The notes beneath the pieces are model-generated. The model was not told where the DNA came from. It worked only from the letters and a program-made list of their open reading frames with translations, and ran no database searches. Below are positions 8,360 to 16,283 of a DNA stretch of 21,993 nucleotides, in pieces; the stretch's first letter is position 1, and every line of letters begins with the position of its first letter. Source of the DNA: an uncultured Sutterella sp. (GTDB taxonomy: Bacteria > Pseudomonadota > Gammaproteobacteria > Burkholderiales > Burkholderiaceae_F); contig CAKQKT010000019.1 in the NCBI GenBank assembly GCA_934249275.1, positions 1 through 21,993 of the forward strand, in the 5' to 3' direction. A program made the position numbers and the translations under genes.

Positions 8360-10384
8360 TTAGAACTGAGCCGAGAGCCAGGCGCGGAACGAACGGGCGT
8401 AGCCGTAGGAATCCGTTACCGAGACATACTTCTTGTTCGTGAGATTGTCGACGGCAATGCCGGCCCTCACGGTGTAGAAGTTCGGAATCTTCGGCGTCCA
8501 GGTCAGGCCGACGGAATGCGTGGCATAGCCGCCCTGATATTCATCCTGAGAAGTCCAGCCGCCCTTGGCGCAATGCAGCTTGTACCAGGGCTCGAGCTGG
8601 ACCGCCTCAAACTTGTAGCTGGTGCGAAGATTGGCGGACTGAGGCGTGACGCCGGTCACGCGCTCGTTCGTCTCCTTGTTCTCCGACTTGAGGTAGCCGT
8701 AGGAAGCCGTCACCTTGAAGCCGTCGATTGCATAGGAAGCCGAAAGCTCGACGCCCTTGTTCACGACATGGCCCAGGTTCTCGGCACGGAAAGTGAATAC
8801 CGGTACGCTGCCGCTGAAGTCGGGATCCACTTCCACGTTGATGAAGTCCTTTACATCATCGTAGAAGACGGCGGCTCGAGCCGTGAACCTGTCTCCGACG
8901 CCGGCAAGGTTCTTGAAGTCAAGGCTCGTGCCGACTTCGTAGTTGACGGACTTTTCAGGCTTGAGATCCGGATTCGGGATGACCACCGACTGGACGCCCC
9001 CGCTCGAATAGTCCATGCGGTAATACATCTCGTCGAGAATCGGAGGACGATAGCCCGTCGTGACGGAGCCCCAGAACATCACCTCTTCCATCGGAGTGAG
9101 CTTCACCGTGACGCCAGGCGTGAGCTTGCTGTCCGACAAGGACGGATAATCCGCGTTGGACTTGCGCTTGAAGTACGACCAGCGAAGCTGAGGCGCAATG
9201 GCGAGATAATTCGTCAGCTTGTACTGATCCTCAATGAAGATGCCGGCATCCAGGCCTTCTGAGTCCGGACGGGAAGTGTCATCCGCCCATTCGCCCGAAT
9301 CCTTGGTCAAGCCGCTTTGCTCCGTGCGGGAAAAGTCCAAGCCATAGGTCAGCTCGTGGCGACCGAATCCATCGAAACGGCTCGTGTTCTGGAAATTGCC
9401 GCTGACGGAATCAAACTTGTCCTTGAAGTTGCGGGGAACTTCGTTTTCGTAATGAAACTTCGACTGTGCGTACTGAAGGCCGGCCTTGAGATTCACCAGC
9501 TCGCCCGACTCGTACTCCCACTGGCCAATGACGCGATGCTGCTCATAGCGGTAGCTGTTGAACTCCTCTCCATCTTCACTGTCGTTGTGCGCGATGTCAT
9601 AGGCATAGGAGAGCGTGACGGCATTGTTGTCCGTCGGAGTGAGCGTGGCCTTGACGAAAACGGACGTCGAATCATTGTCCACGTCAGCCGTGGAGCGCTT
9701 CCCCTTGTAGGACGTTTTGGCGGCCCCGAAATCCCTGCGCGTCACGCCGGCCACGACGTCCCACATATCGCTGCGCACGAACGCATAGGCGCTCTTCGAC
9801 CATGCAATGGAATCCGAACCGTAGCCGACCTTGAAAAGAGCGCCGAAGTCCTTGTCGGAATCGGCCAGAAAATCCGCGGCCGACTTCGTTTCCAAAGCGA
9901 GCGTGCCTCCGATGCCGCCGTTGCCGTACAGCGCGCTGCCGCCGCCGTTTCGAACCTCCACCTGCTTGAGGATTTCAGGATCGGCAAAGACGCCCATCGG
10001 ACGGTTGCCGCCCATCGTCATGTCGTCCTGACGCATGCCATCAATCAAGTACGTGATCTGATTAGGCTGAGAGCCTCGAATGGACACGCGGTTGTACATC
10101 ACCGAACTCGAGGACGTCGTATCGACGTTCGGAATCGTATCGAGGAGTTCCGCAAACGTCAGCGGCTGAGTTTGTGCAATCTCCTTCTCCGATACAACCG
10201 TCAGAGAACTGGCCGCTTCGGACAGAGGCTGGCTCACGCGGGTGGCCGTCACAACAACGGGCTCAACCGACTGGACGGGTTCGGCTGCGGAAAGCGTGGA
10301 AATGGCGGACAGAACCGCCAGCGTCAGGGGAGCGGCAACAGGCTTTACAGAAAAGCCGGCAACAGAATGGCTGGATTTTTTCAT
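8360..10384 (-). CDS. TonB-dependent outer-membrane receptor, iron-regulated
   Basis: 674 aa, complete. The signal peptide ends near residue 34 (STLSAA). A TonB box (EPVVVTATR, 41-49) is followed by the plug (about 55-165), with RVSIRGSQPNQITYLIDGMR and the end motif SALYGNGGIGGTLALET. A 22-strand-type barrel follows, closing with FRAWLSAQF. YRPPILDEMYY and NPDLKPEKS resemble the FRAP and NPNL boxes of the hemoglobin/heme receptor family. No histidine lies between them, although heme receptors normally have one there, so a siderophore or other iron ligand is equally possible. Energy must come from TonB-ExbBD, which is not in this window. The Fur-like palindrome 36 nt upstream of the start implies induction when iron is scarce. 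It is first in an operon with the ABC transporter and the binding protein. Confidence 0.92.
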   Translation of the reverse strand: MKKSSHSVAGFSVKPVAAPLTLAVLSAISTLSAAEPVQSVEPVVVTATRVSQPLSEAASSLTVVSEKEIAQTQPLTFAELLDTIPNVDTTSSSSVMYNRVSIRGSQPNQITYLIDGMRQDDMTMGGNRPMGVFADPEILKQVEVRNGGGSALYGNGGIGGTLALETKSAADFLADSDKDFGALFKVGYGSDSIAWSKSAYAFVRSDMWDVVAGVTRRDFGAAKTSYKGKRSTADVDNDSTSVFVKATLTPTDNNAVTLSYAYDIAHNDSEDGEEFNSYRYEQHRVIGQWEYESGELVNLKAGLQYAQSKFHYENEVPRNFKDKFDSVSGNFQNTSRFDGFGRHELTYGLDFSRTEQSGLTKDSGEWADDTSRPDSEGLDAGIFIEDQYKLTNYLAIAPQLRWSYFKRKSNADYPSLSDSKLTPGVTVKLTPMEEVMFWGSVTTGYRPPILDEMYYRMDYSSGGVQSVVIPNPDLKPEKSVNYEVGTSLDFKNLAGVGDRFTARAAVFYDDVKDFINVEVDPDFSGSVPVFTFRAENLGHVVNKGVELSASYAIDGFKVTASYGYLKSENKETNERVTGVTPQSANLRTSYKFEAVQLEPWYKLHCAKGGWTSQDEYQGGYATHSVGLTWTPKIPNFYTVRAGIAVDNLTNKKYVSVTDSYGYARSFRAWLSAQF

Positions 10385-10419
10385 GACTTCGTCTCACGAG
10401 CGTTGGTTTCGCTCGCAAT

Positions 10420-10440
10420 TAATGAGAATGAGTCTCATTA
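10420..10440 (-). promoter_or_regulatory. Fur box in front of the TonB receptor operon
   Basis: TAATGAGA (10420-10427) and TCTCATTA (10433-10440) are exact inverted repeats around ATGAG, giving a 21-bp site very close to the Fur consensus of repeated GATAAT-type hexamers. It lies 36 nt before the receptor ATG. A weak promoter (TATTGT as -10, TCGAAA as -35, 18 nt apart on the minus strand) ends just upstream, so bound Fur would cover the start of transcription. Confidence 0.8.
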
Positions 10441-10774
10441 TGCCATCGTAGTCACTGATACAATACTGCGGGTTTTCCCGTACTTTCGACTAGTCATCAC
10501 TTGCACACGAGGATTTTTTATCCGCCTTTCATCTTCAAGCCAGAAGAGTTCGCCGTTGAATCAAGCTCGTCGTCTTCACCCTTCAGTCTTGAGGAACGGA
10601 CTTCGACCAAGCCTGAAAGAAGAAGTTCAAATGCAAGCCGCGCATTGCACGCGAGGCTTATGTATCATTCTGACTTCAGCGCCAGCGAGAGGTAGGCGCG
10701 AGAAGGATTCGGAAGGGGTGCATCTTTCGGATCTCCGGGCGGCATTCCGTCGCTTCGATTGGAAACCCAAGCCA
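10441..10774. other. Intergenic, no gene seen
   Basis: This stretch lies between the receptor promoter and the terminator of the flavoprotein operon. It contains a small CGGG-tttt-CCCG hairpin at 10469-10480. A plus-strand frame at 10501-10695 translates to low-complexity Ser/Arg-rich sequence without a ribosome site or family resemblance, and I do not regard it as a gene. I see no tRNA or repeat. Confidence 0.4.
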
Positions 10775-10818
10775 TCAAAAGAAAAGCGCCCTCAGGATCG
10801 TGAACCGTGGGGCGCTTT
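10775..10818 (-). terminator. Rho-independent terminator of the flavoprotein/two-component operon
   Basis: On the minus strand, AAAGCGCCC pairs with GGGCGCTTT (plus-strand arms 10810-10818 and 10783-10791), a 9-bp stem with an 18-nt loop, and is followed by TTTTCTTTT. It lies 80 nt past the stop of the cytoplasmic flavoprotein gene. It may also end a separate short transcript that starts in this gap. Confidence 0.72.
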
Positions 10819-10853
10819 GGAGGCAAGCGAAGATGTGCGAGATCTTCCGCCAT
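10776..10853 (-). ncRNA. Candidate small RNA of about 78 nt
   Basis: A promoter-like pair on the minus strand (TTGAGC at 10882-10887, 16-nt spacer, TAAGAT at 10860-10865) would start a transcript near 10853. The transcript would fold a first hairpin (arms 10842-10850 and 10827-10834, one bulged base) and then the strong terminator. Promoter, hairpin and terminator within 110 bp in a gap without a convincing gene is the usual pattern of a small RNA gene. A 62-codon frame (10665-10853) runs through the terminator and looks unlike a protein. The alternative is simply a 3' trailer of the flavoprotein mRNA. Confidence 0.3.
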
Positions 10854-10859
10854 GCCTGC

Positions 10860-10887
10860 ATCTTAGCACGAAGGCAACGACGCTCAA
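10860..10887 (-). promoter_or_regulatory. Candidate promoter after the cytoplasmic flavoprotein gene
   Basis: The -35 TTGAGC and -10 TAAGAT each match the sigma-70 consensus at four of six bases, with a 16-nt spacer. They sit just beyond the flavoprotein stop codon and point toward the terminator 40-110 nt away. Confidence 0.3.
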
Positions 10888-10898
10888 TTGCTCATCGT

Positions 10899-12194
10899 TC
10901 ATCCGACCACATGCGCCGGGCTCTCACGCCCCGTCCACACCAACGTTCTTGCCGCAATGCGTCCGAAAACAGTCGCGCCCGCAAGCAGATCTCCGTATAG
11001 CGCATGTTCGCCGTAGATGCCGCCGGTGATGTCGCCCGCCGCGGTCAATCTTGGAATCGGCCTTCCGCTGCGGTCAAGCACACGGGCCTTTTCATCGATC
11101 TCCACGCCGCCGTAGGCCGTCATGAGACAGGGCATCAGCTGGCTCAGGCAGTAAGGCTCGCGAATGGGCTGAAGAAGCCTTGAATCCTTTCCGAACGCAT
11201 CGGGGCGTTCAAGCATCACGCCCTCGTTGAAATCAGTTGCCGCCTTCGCCATCAGGGCTTCGAATGCCCTGTCTCCGGGCGGGTCCCTCTTTTCCTGTGC
11301 GTGCGAAATCATCCAGGCCGTGCCGCCCGGCTGGCGGATGACGGCCTGAAGAAGATTGGAGAGCGTCACGTCCTCGCGCACAAAGCGCTTTCCGTCTCGA
11401 TTGACGAGAATGAACTTTGACGGGTCGATCGGCATGCAGAAGGACGATGTCGTAAAGCCCAGTTCAAAGGAGCTCATGCCGACGAGCCCCGCGCCGGCAT
11501 CGGCCGCCGCCATAAGGAGCTCGCCGTCCGCGCCCTGAGCGCCCCGTGGACGGACTTCGGCGAGACCGGGCGAATAGAGCCTCATCATGTCGGCATTGCG
11601 AATGAAGCTGCCGCCCGCCAACACGACGCCACATCGCGCGCGGACTTCCATTCGACTGCCTTCATGCTCGAGAACAACGCCGCGCACACGCTCCCGATCG
11701 CGCATGATCGAAAGCACGTTTGCGCCGGTGACGACCGGGACCTCAAAGGGATCCAGGGCCTTGAGAAGCGCTTGTATGTAGGCGCTTCCGCCTCCGTAAA
11801 CGGGCTTGTGCGAACGCGGGAACAAGGCGCCCGGCGCACGATGAATGCGCTCCTCGAACACCAGTCCGATGGTCTCGAGCCACTGCTGGGCGGAATAGGC
11901 TTCGTAGCACAAGATGCGAAGCAGAGATTCCCTGCCCCTTCCTCCCGACATTTTGAGCGCTTGCCTCAGATGCTTTTCGGGACTGTCTTCGATGCCGAGC
12001 GGGATCTGACGCCGCGAATCGGCCGCATTGAAGCATCCTTCCGAAAAGAGCGTCATGCCGCCGGGCGACGGCGCCTTTTCAAAGACCACGGGATTGAGGC
12101 CGAATTCGGCCACCGTCAGCGCCGCGCTCAGGCCCGCAAGGCCGGAGCCGACAACGACGACATCATACGACCTTTTCTTCCAGTCAAGGCTCAT
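10899..12194 (-). CDS. Cytoplasmic FAD-dependent reductase, fumarate-reductase flavoprotein family
   Basis: 431 aa, FAD_binding_2 family. The dinucleotide motif GSGLAG is at 16-21 with an acidic FEK at the end of the second strand. A capping-domain entry PRSHKPVYGGG lies near 126-136, ILVNRDGKRFVRED at 262-275, and the C-terminal FAD loop GDITGGIYGEHALYG before VFGRIAA. There is no signal peptide and no heme or FMN domain, so it should work in the cytoplasm. The arginine that follows the RFVxE block in true fumarate reductases is not seen, and the NRLGGN loop reads EHALYG, so the substrate is probably not fumarate (motif knowledge from memory). Its ATG overlaps the regulator stop as ATGA, so it is co-translated with the two-component system. 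It is paralogous to the Tat flavoprotein at 14738, sharing a PR-S/T-H-x-P block. Confidence 0.82.
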   Translation of the reverse strand: MSLDWKKRSYDVVVVGSGLAGLSAALTVAEFGLNPVVFEKAPSPGGMTLFSEGCFNAADSRRQIPLGIEDSPEKHLRQALKMSGGRGRESLLRILCYEAYSAQQWLETIGLVFEERIHRAPGALFPRSHKPVYGGGSAYIQALLKALDPFEVPVVTGANVLSIMRDRERVRGVVLEHEGSRMEVRARCGVVLAGGSFIRNADMMRLYSPGLAEVRPRGAQGADGELLMAAADAGAGLVGMSSFELGFTTSSFCMPIDPSKFILVNRDGKRFVREDVTLSNLLQAVIRQPGGTAWMISHAQEKRDPPGDRAFEALMAKAATDFNEGVMLERPDAFGKDSRLLQPIREPYCLSQLMPCLMTAYGGVEIDEKARVLDRSGRPIPRLTAAGDITGGIYGEHALYGDLLAGATVFGRIAARTLVWTGRESPAHVVG

Positions 12195-12823
12195 GCCGCC
12201 ACTCCGATCGCGCGCAATTGCGTCAGGATCTGGGAAACGCCGACGGCGTTTCGAACGCCCAGCTTCTGGCAGACGTTGGCTCTATGGACCTGCACGGTTC
12301 GTTCGGCAATGGTCAGGCGGTCGGCGATGACCTTGTTCATCAGGCCTTCGCTCAGAAGCACGGCCACCTGCCGTTCGCGCGGGCTCAGAGCCTCCCAGCG
12401 GTCCGTCAGGGCCTCCATGGCTTCGCTTGCGCGAGCCTCCTCAAAGCTCCGGTTCACGGCCATGTCGATGGAGGCGAGCAGCTTTTCGTCCACGATCGGC
12501 TTGGCGAGAAAGTCCACGGCCCCGCGGCGCATGGCCTTTACGGCCATTTCAATGTCGCCGTGCGCGCTCACGAAAATGACGGGCAGGCGATTGGACAATT
12601 CAATAAGGCGCTCATGGAGCTCCATGCCGGTCAAGCCCGTCATGCGGACGTCGAAAATGCCGCAGCCCGGGACCGTCGGATCGTCATGCTCGAGGAAATC
12701 CTCGGCGCTTGCGTAGGTTCGAACCAGCCAGCCTTCGCTTTCAATCAGAAACTTGTAGGATTCGCGCACGCCCGCATCGTCGTCGACAATGCGAATGACG
12801 GCGCGCGATTTTCTATTGTCCAT
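12191..12823 (-). CDS. FixJ/TtrR-like response regulator with LuxR-type HTH
   Basis: 210 aa. The receiver domain (about 8-125) has the acidic cluster DDD at 14-16, phosphoacceptor D58 in IFDVRM, S86 and K108 in FLAKP. The output domain (about 136-200) begins LSPRERQVAVLLSEG and contains the recognition helix TIAERTVQVHRANVCQKL, typical of the NarL/FixJ group. All residues needed for phosphorylation are present. It overlaps the kinase gene by 11 nt and the flavoprotein gene by 4 nt, so the three are one translation-coupled unit. The likely target is the divergent promoter at 14655-14704, where palindromes are present (inference). Confidence 0.9.
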   Translation of the reverse strand: MDNRKSRAVIRIVDDDAGVRESYKFLIESEGWLVRTYASAEDFLEHDDPTVPGCGIFDVRMTGLTGMELHERLIELSNRLPVIFVSAHGDIEMAVKAMRRGAVDFLAKPIVDEKLLASIDMAVNRSFEEARASEAMEALTDRWEALSPRERQVAVLLSEGLMNKVIADRLTIAERTVQVHRANVCQKLGVRNAVGVSQILTQLRAIGVAA

Positions 12824-14573
12824 TCGAATTCTCCAGATCCGCGGTCACCAGCTCGGGCTTGACGGGAAGCGTCAGCACCGCCCGCAGTCCCTTGGGATCC
12901 GCAGGCTCGAAGGCGACCCGGCCGCCATACGACTCCGTTAATTTTCGCACGATCGACAAGCCGATCCCAAGCCCTCCGGTTTTGCCGGAGACGAGCGGCA
13001 CGGCAAGAGCGGCCACCGTTTCCTCCGTCGCGACGGGACCGTTGTCCTCAACGACAAACCTTATTGCAGTCCCATCTTCCTCCGCACTTACCGACACGCG
13101 TGGCTGAGGATCTGAAGCGGCGCTTTCCGCGGCATTCTTCATCAGGTTTCGGAAGATCAGCTCGATTTCGAGCGAATCGCCTTCCATGGCGAGCCCCTCC
13201 GGGACATTGCAGACGAAATCCGTCTGCGTCATCGACGCCTTGAGGGACGAGGCGATCTTGCGGATCATGAGGCTGAGATCAATGCTCTCGATCTGGCGAC
13301 GGCGGCGTCGTGCGTATCCGCGGACATGCTCGACGATGTCGCTCGCGCGCTCGTTTTCCGAGAGAATGCGGCTGAGCGCGAAGTCGAGCGACCCTTCGTT
13401 GAGGGTGCCGTTCGTCATGCGGCGGCGCAGGCCCATGGCAAAGTTGGTAACCGCCGCAAGCGGCTGCCTCAATTCGTGCGCCACGATGTTCGACATCTGG
13501 GACACGGCAGTCAGGCGCTCAAGCTCCTCGAACTGCCGTTCGGCCGCGCGCTGCTTCTTGACGGTCGCCATCAGCTCGGACGAGCGCTGCCTGACGAGGC
13601 GCTCCGCGGCAATGCTGTGCCAGAGCATTCCGAATACGACGGCGAGCGCGAGAAGCACCCAGGAGATGTTGTCTTCAAGAATTTCCTGCAGGGTCTTCTT
13701 TTGATAGCTCATGTAGGCCGGATCCCGCACGCGCTCCGCAATGCGGTGTACGGGACGATAGTCCGCCGCCGGCCCCCAGTGCATGTCGTTGGAGATGTCG
13801 AGGCTCAGCAGCGTGGCCGCGAGATCGCGCACGTTGTCGCCGGCAATTGAAAGGCCCGCGGCAAACACCCAGCCCGGCACGGGCTCGGTGGAGCTTGCAA
13901 GACCCGATGCGTCGTCAAGGCGCAGATCGACAGGCACCCAGCCGTCAAAGAGATCGTTCTCGCGCTCGCGAACGAAGTCGGTCGAAACGGCAACGGCCTC
14001 AAAGCCGCTCTTGATGGCAATGGAGACGGCATGCTCCGGCGACATTCCGCGGCCGAACTCATGAATGACGGGCAGCGTGAGCTTGCGCTGAAGCATTTCA
14101 TTCTGAAGGAGGAGCGACGTGTCGCTCACGTCGCCGGCAATCACGGCAACGGGCTTCTTCGCGAGTTCGCCGAGGCCGTGCGCGTGGCCTGACACGGGCT
14201 TGGCATAAACCATTGCCGACACGATCGACCTGGACTCGCCGCCGACGGGCACGTAGAGGGACGCCATCGACTTGAAGCCGCCGTAGCGCTCAAGAAGCGC
14301 GAAGACGTGCGGACTCACGATGGCAAAATCGAAATCCCGGTAGGCATTCATGTCGAAGCGTTCGCCCTCGGCAATCGGCCTCACGACAAAGACGCGATCC
14401 TCGGTGACGGTATTGAGCTCGCGGACCGTTTCCTCAAAGAAGGCCTGCTGTTTTTCAAAGATGCCGGCCTGCACGCCGATCACGCGGACATCCCGCGTCA
14501 GATCCGCGGCTCGCACCGGTGCCTGAAGAACTGCAATGACGGCTAGCGCTGCCGCAAGAAGGATCCGGATCAT
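12813..14573 (-). CDS. TtrS-like sensor histidine kinase with periplasmic phosphonate-binding-like domain
   Basis: About 586 aa from the ATG at 14573. Residues 1-22 are a signal/anchor (MIRILLAAALAVIAVLQAPVRA). A periplasmic PhnD-like sensor domain (about 25-270) carries FAIVSPHVFALLERYGG. A membrane helix lies near 303-319 (ISWVLLALAVVFGMLW). The kinase core has H-box AHELRQP with H366, N-box RNLMKNAAES (N480), G1 EDNGP and G2 GLGIGLSIV. This is the architecture of the tetrathionate sensor TtrS; the ligand here need not be tetrathionate, and no TtrABC reductase is in the window. In-frame ATGs at 14606 and 14651 are alternative starts. None has a good ribosome site; I chose the one that gives a normal signal peptide. 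Confidence 0.88.
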   Translation of the reverse strand: MIRILLAAALAVIAVLQAPVRAADLTRDVRVIGVQAGIFEKQQAFFEETVRELNTVTEDRVFVVRPIAEGERFDMNAYRDFDFAIVSPHVFALLERYGGFKSMASLYVPVGGESRSIVSAMVYAKPVSGHAHGLGELAKKPVAVIAGDVSDTSLLLQNEMLQRKLTLPVIHEFGRGMSPEHAVSIAIKSGFEAVAVSTDFVRERENDLFDGWVPVDLRLDDASGLASSTEPVPGWVFAAGLSIAGDNVRDLAATLLSLDISNDMHWGPAADYRPVHRIAERVRDPAYMSYQKKTLQEILEDNISWVLLALAVVFGMLWHSIAAERLVRQRSSELMATVKKQRAAERQFEELERLTAVSQMSNIVAHELRQPLAAVTNFAMGLRRRMTNGTLNEGSLDFALSRILSENERASDIVEHVRGYARRRRRQIESIDLSLMIRKIASSLKASMTQTDFVCNVPEGLAMEGDSLEIELIFRNLMKNAAESAASDPQPRVSVSAEEDGTAIRFVVEDNGPVATEETVAALAVPLVSGKTGGLGIGLSIVRKLTESYGGRVAFEPADPKGLRAVLTLPVKPELVTADLENSNGQ

Positions 14574-14654
14574 CCGAAGGCGGCTGCTGAAAACGTGAAT
14601 TATCATGATGAGGAATACTTCGCACGAAAGAGCATCGTCTGTCAATTGCATCTT

Positions 14655-14704
14655 CTACGTAGTGCGATCTCACACTTGGCGCAGGAGCGCTCCTCCTGTA
14701 CATT
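14655..14704 (+). promoter_or_regulatory. Divergent control region and promoter of the Tat flavoprotein
   Basis: TTGGCG (14676-14681) and TACATT (14699-14704) are 17 nt apart and 33 nt before the flavoprotein ATG. Each matches sigma-70 at four of six positions. The spacer contains the perfect palindrome AGGAGCGCTCCT (14683-14694). A second palindrome, CTACGTAG (14655-14662), lies about 50 nt upstream of the expected start, an activator position. Both are candidate sites for the neighbouring FixJ-like regulator. Confidence 0.45.
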
Positions 14705-14737
14705 TCACGCCGAAACGAAAGATTGAAAAGTTAAAGC

Positions 14738-16228
14738 ATGACTGATTTGGCTCATCTCGATCGCAGAACATTCCTTCAGGCCTCCGCCGTTTTGGCGGTA
14801 GCCGGCTTGAGCTCGCCCCTCGCGACTGCTCGCCCGACGCCCGAAGACGAGGTTCACGACGTGGTGGTGATCGGATCGGGCGGCGCAGGCCTTGCCGCGG
14901 CAATCATGTCGGCGACAAGCGGGGCGGAGACGCTCGTTTTGGAAAAGATGGCCGAAACGGGCGGCAACACGCGTCTCGCAGACGCCTTCAACGCCGTGGA
15001 CCCGAACGCCCAGAATGCGATCGGCGTCGGAGATTCCGAAGAAAAGCATGCCGAGCAGATGCTCGAAAGCGGAAGATGGACCGCGAATCCCGAACTCGTG
15101 CGCACGGTGACCTACGGCGCCCCCGAAACGCTCGAATGGCTGAAGGCCTGCGGCGTGGTGTTTGCACCCGGCGTCTATCAGGTCTACGGAAGCCTGTGGC
15201 CGAGAACCCACAGTCCCGTTGCGCCTCTGGGCGCCGGCTACATCGATCCGCTCATGAGGAAATGCAATGAGCTCGGCGTCGAAATTCGCACGAAGACCAA
15301 GGTGCTCCGCGTCCTTCGCGAAGAAAACGGTCCGGTCACGGGCGTTGAGGTGCGCACTGCTGAGGGAGAAGTCCGCCGCATTGCCGCACGCCGAGGCGTC
15401 GTGGTCGCCTCCGGCGGCTTCAGCGCCAACGCCAGGCTTGCCGCGCGCTTTGATCCGAGGCTTGCCAAGCTGCGCACGACAAACTTTCCGGGCGCAACCG
15501 GCGACCTGATCGCTCCGCTTGAGGACATTGGCGCTGCAGCCGTGGGGATGGAATTTTTCCAGCTTCTTCCCGGCAGCGCAACGAACGGCAGATTCATCGG
15601 CGCCATCTCGCCCGTGGAGAACATGATTCTGGTCAACCGCTCGGGCCTTCGGTTTGTCGCCGAGGACAGTCCCGGCACGACCGTGACGCATGCCGTTCTG
15701 AGCCAGCCCGGCCGTCTCGCCTTCCCGATTCTCGACGCTTCCGGATACGCAGGCATGAAGCCGACGTCCCGGGCCGCCTTCGACGAAGGCATGAAGCACG
15801 GAGATGCCGTGGAGGCGCCGAGCCTGGCCGCTCTTGCAACCAAGCTCCAGATCCCGTCGGAAAACCTCGTTCAGACCGTTGAGGATTACAACCTCGCCGT
15901 TCGAGACAAGAAGGACGCAATCGGACGCAATCCGAACATGCTGGCGAGTCCCATCGTCAAGCCGCCGTTTTACGCGGCGAAGGTGTCGATGTCGATCAAC
16001 TGCTCGCTCGGCGGCATTGCCGTCACGCCGCGGGCAGAAGTGCTCGACCGTCACCGCAGGGTCATTCCGCGCCTATTTGCCGCAGGCGAAGTCACCGGCG
16101 GCATCCACGGCGAAAACCTCATGGGCGGCAATGCGCTCGCCGAGGTCTTCACCTTCGGGCGCATCGCGGGCCTGAGCGCGGCGCTCGGTCCGGACAGAAC
16201 GCTCTCCTTCGGACCGAAGGCGGGCTGA
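14738..16228 (+). CDS. Tat-exported periplasmic flavoprotein reductase, fumarate-reductase-like
   Basis: 496 aa. A Tat signal with DRRTFLQ (RR at 9-10), a hydrophobic stretch and a cleavage region near LATA-RP means it folds with FAD before export. FAD motifs: GSGGAG at 46-51, acidic end LVLEK, and AGEVTGGIHGENLMGGNA at 449-466. Substrate-domain landmarks are PRTHSPVAPLGAG (155-167) and NRSGLRFVAED (300-310). It has no cytochrome or FMN-binding domain and no CxxCH, so electrons must come from a separate donor, as in multi-subunit versions of this family. The usual catalytic arginine after the RFVxE block and the arginine of the NRLGGN loop are not seen (L461 lies there), so fumarate is unlikely. 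Transcription is divergent from the TtrS-like kinase, which fits an anaerobic respiratory enzyme induced by its own substrate (inference). Confidence 0.87.
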   Translation: MTDLAHLDRRTFLQASAVLAVAGLSSPLATARPTPEDEVHDVVVIGSGGAGLAAAIMSATSGAETLVLEKMAETGGNTRLADAFNAVDPNAQNAIGVGDSEEKHAEQMLESGRWTANPELVRTVTYGAPETLEWLKACGVVFAPGVYQVYGSLWPRTHSPVAPLGAGYIDPLMRKCNELGVEIRTKTKVLRVLREENGPVTGVEVRTAEGEVRRIAARRGVVVASGGFSANARLAARFDPRLAKLRTTNFPGATGDLIAPLEDIGAAAVGMEFFQLLPGSATNGRFIGAISPVENMILVNRSGLRFVAEDSPGTTVTHAVLSQPGRLAFPILDASGYAGMKPTSRAAFDEGMKHGDAVEAPSLAALATKLQIPSENLVQTVEDYNLAVRDKKDAIGRNPNMLASPIVKPPFYAAKVSMSINCSLGGIAVTPRAEVLDRHRRVIPRLFAAGEVTGGIHGENLMGGNALAEVFTFGRIAGLSAALGPDRTLSFGPKAG

Positions 16229-16283
16229 GGCCGCCCCTTATTTGCTGAAAACGATTGCCGGCCGAAGCAATGCGAGCCTGCGA

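Noticed and set aside
10665..10853. 62-codon minus-strand frame after the flavoprotein gene
   Set aside because: It contains the terminator stem, its translation has no domain-like features, and no ribosome site precedes it.
9317..11029. 570-codon plus-strand frame opposite the TonB receptor and into the gap
   Set aside because: It is the shadow of the receptor gene; its sequence is Arg/His-rich without family features, and the receptor on the other strand is unmistakable.
14705..16054. 449-codon minus-strand frame opposite the Tat flavoprotein
   Set aside because: It is a shadow frame in GC-rich DNA; the plus-strand FAD motifs and Tat signal are clear.
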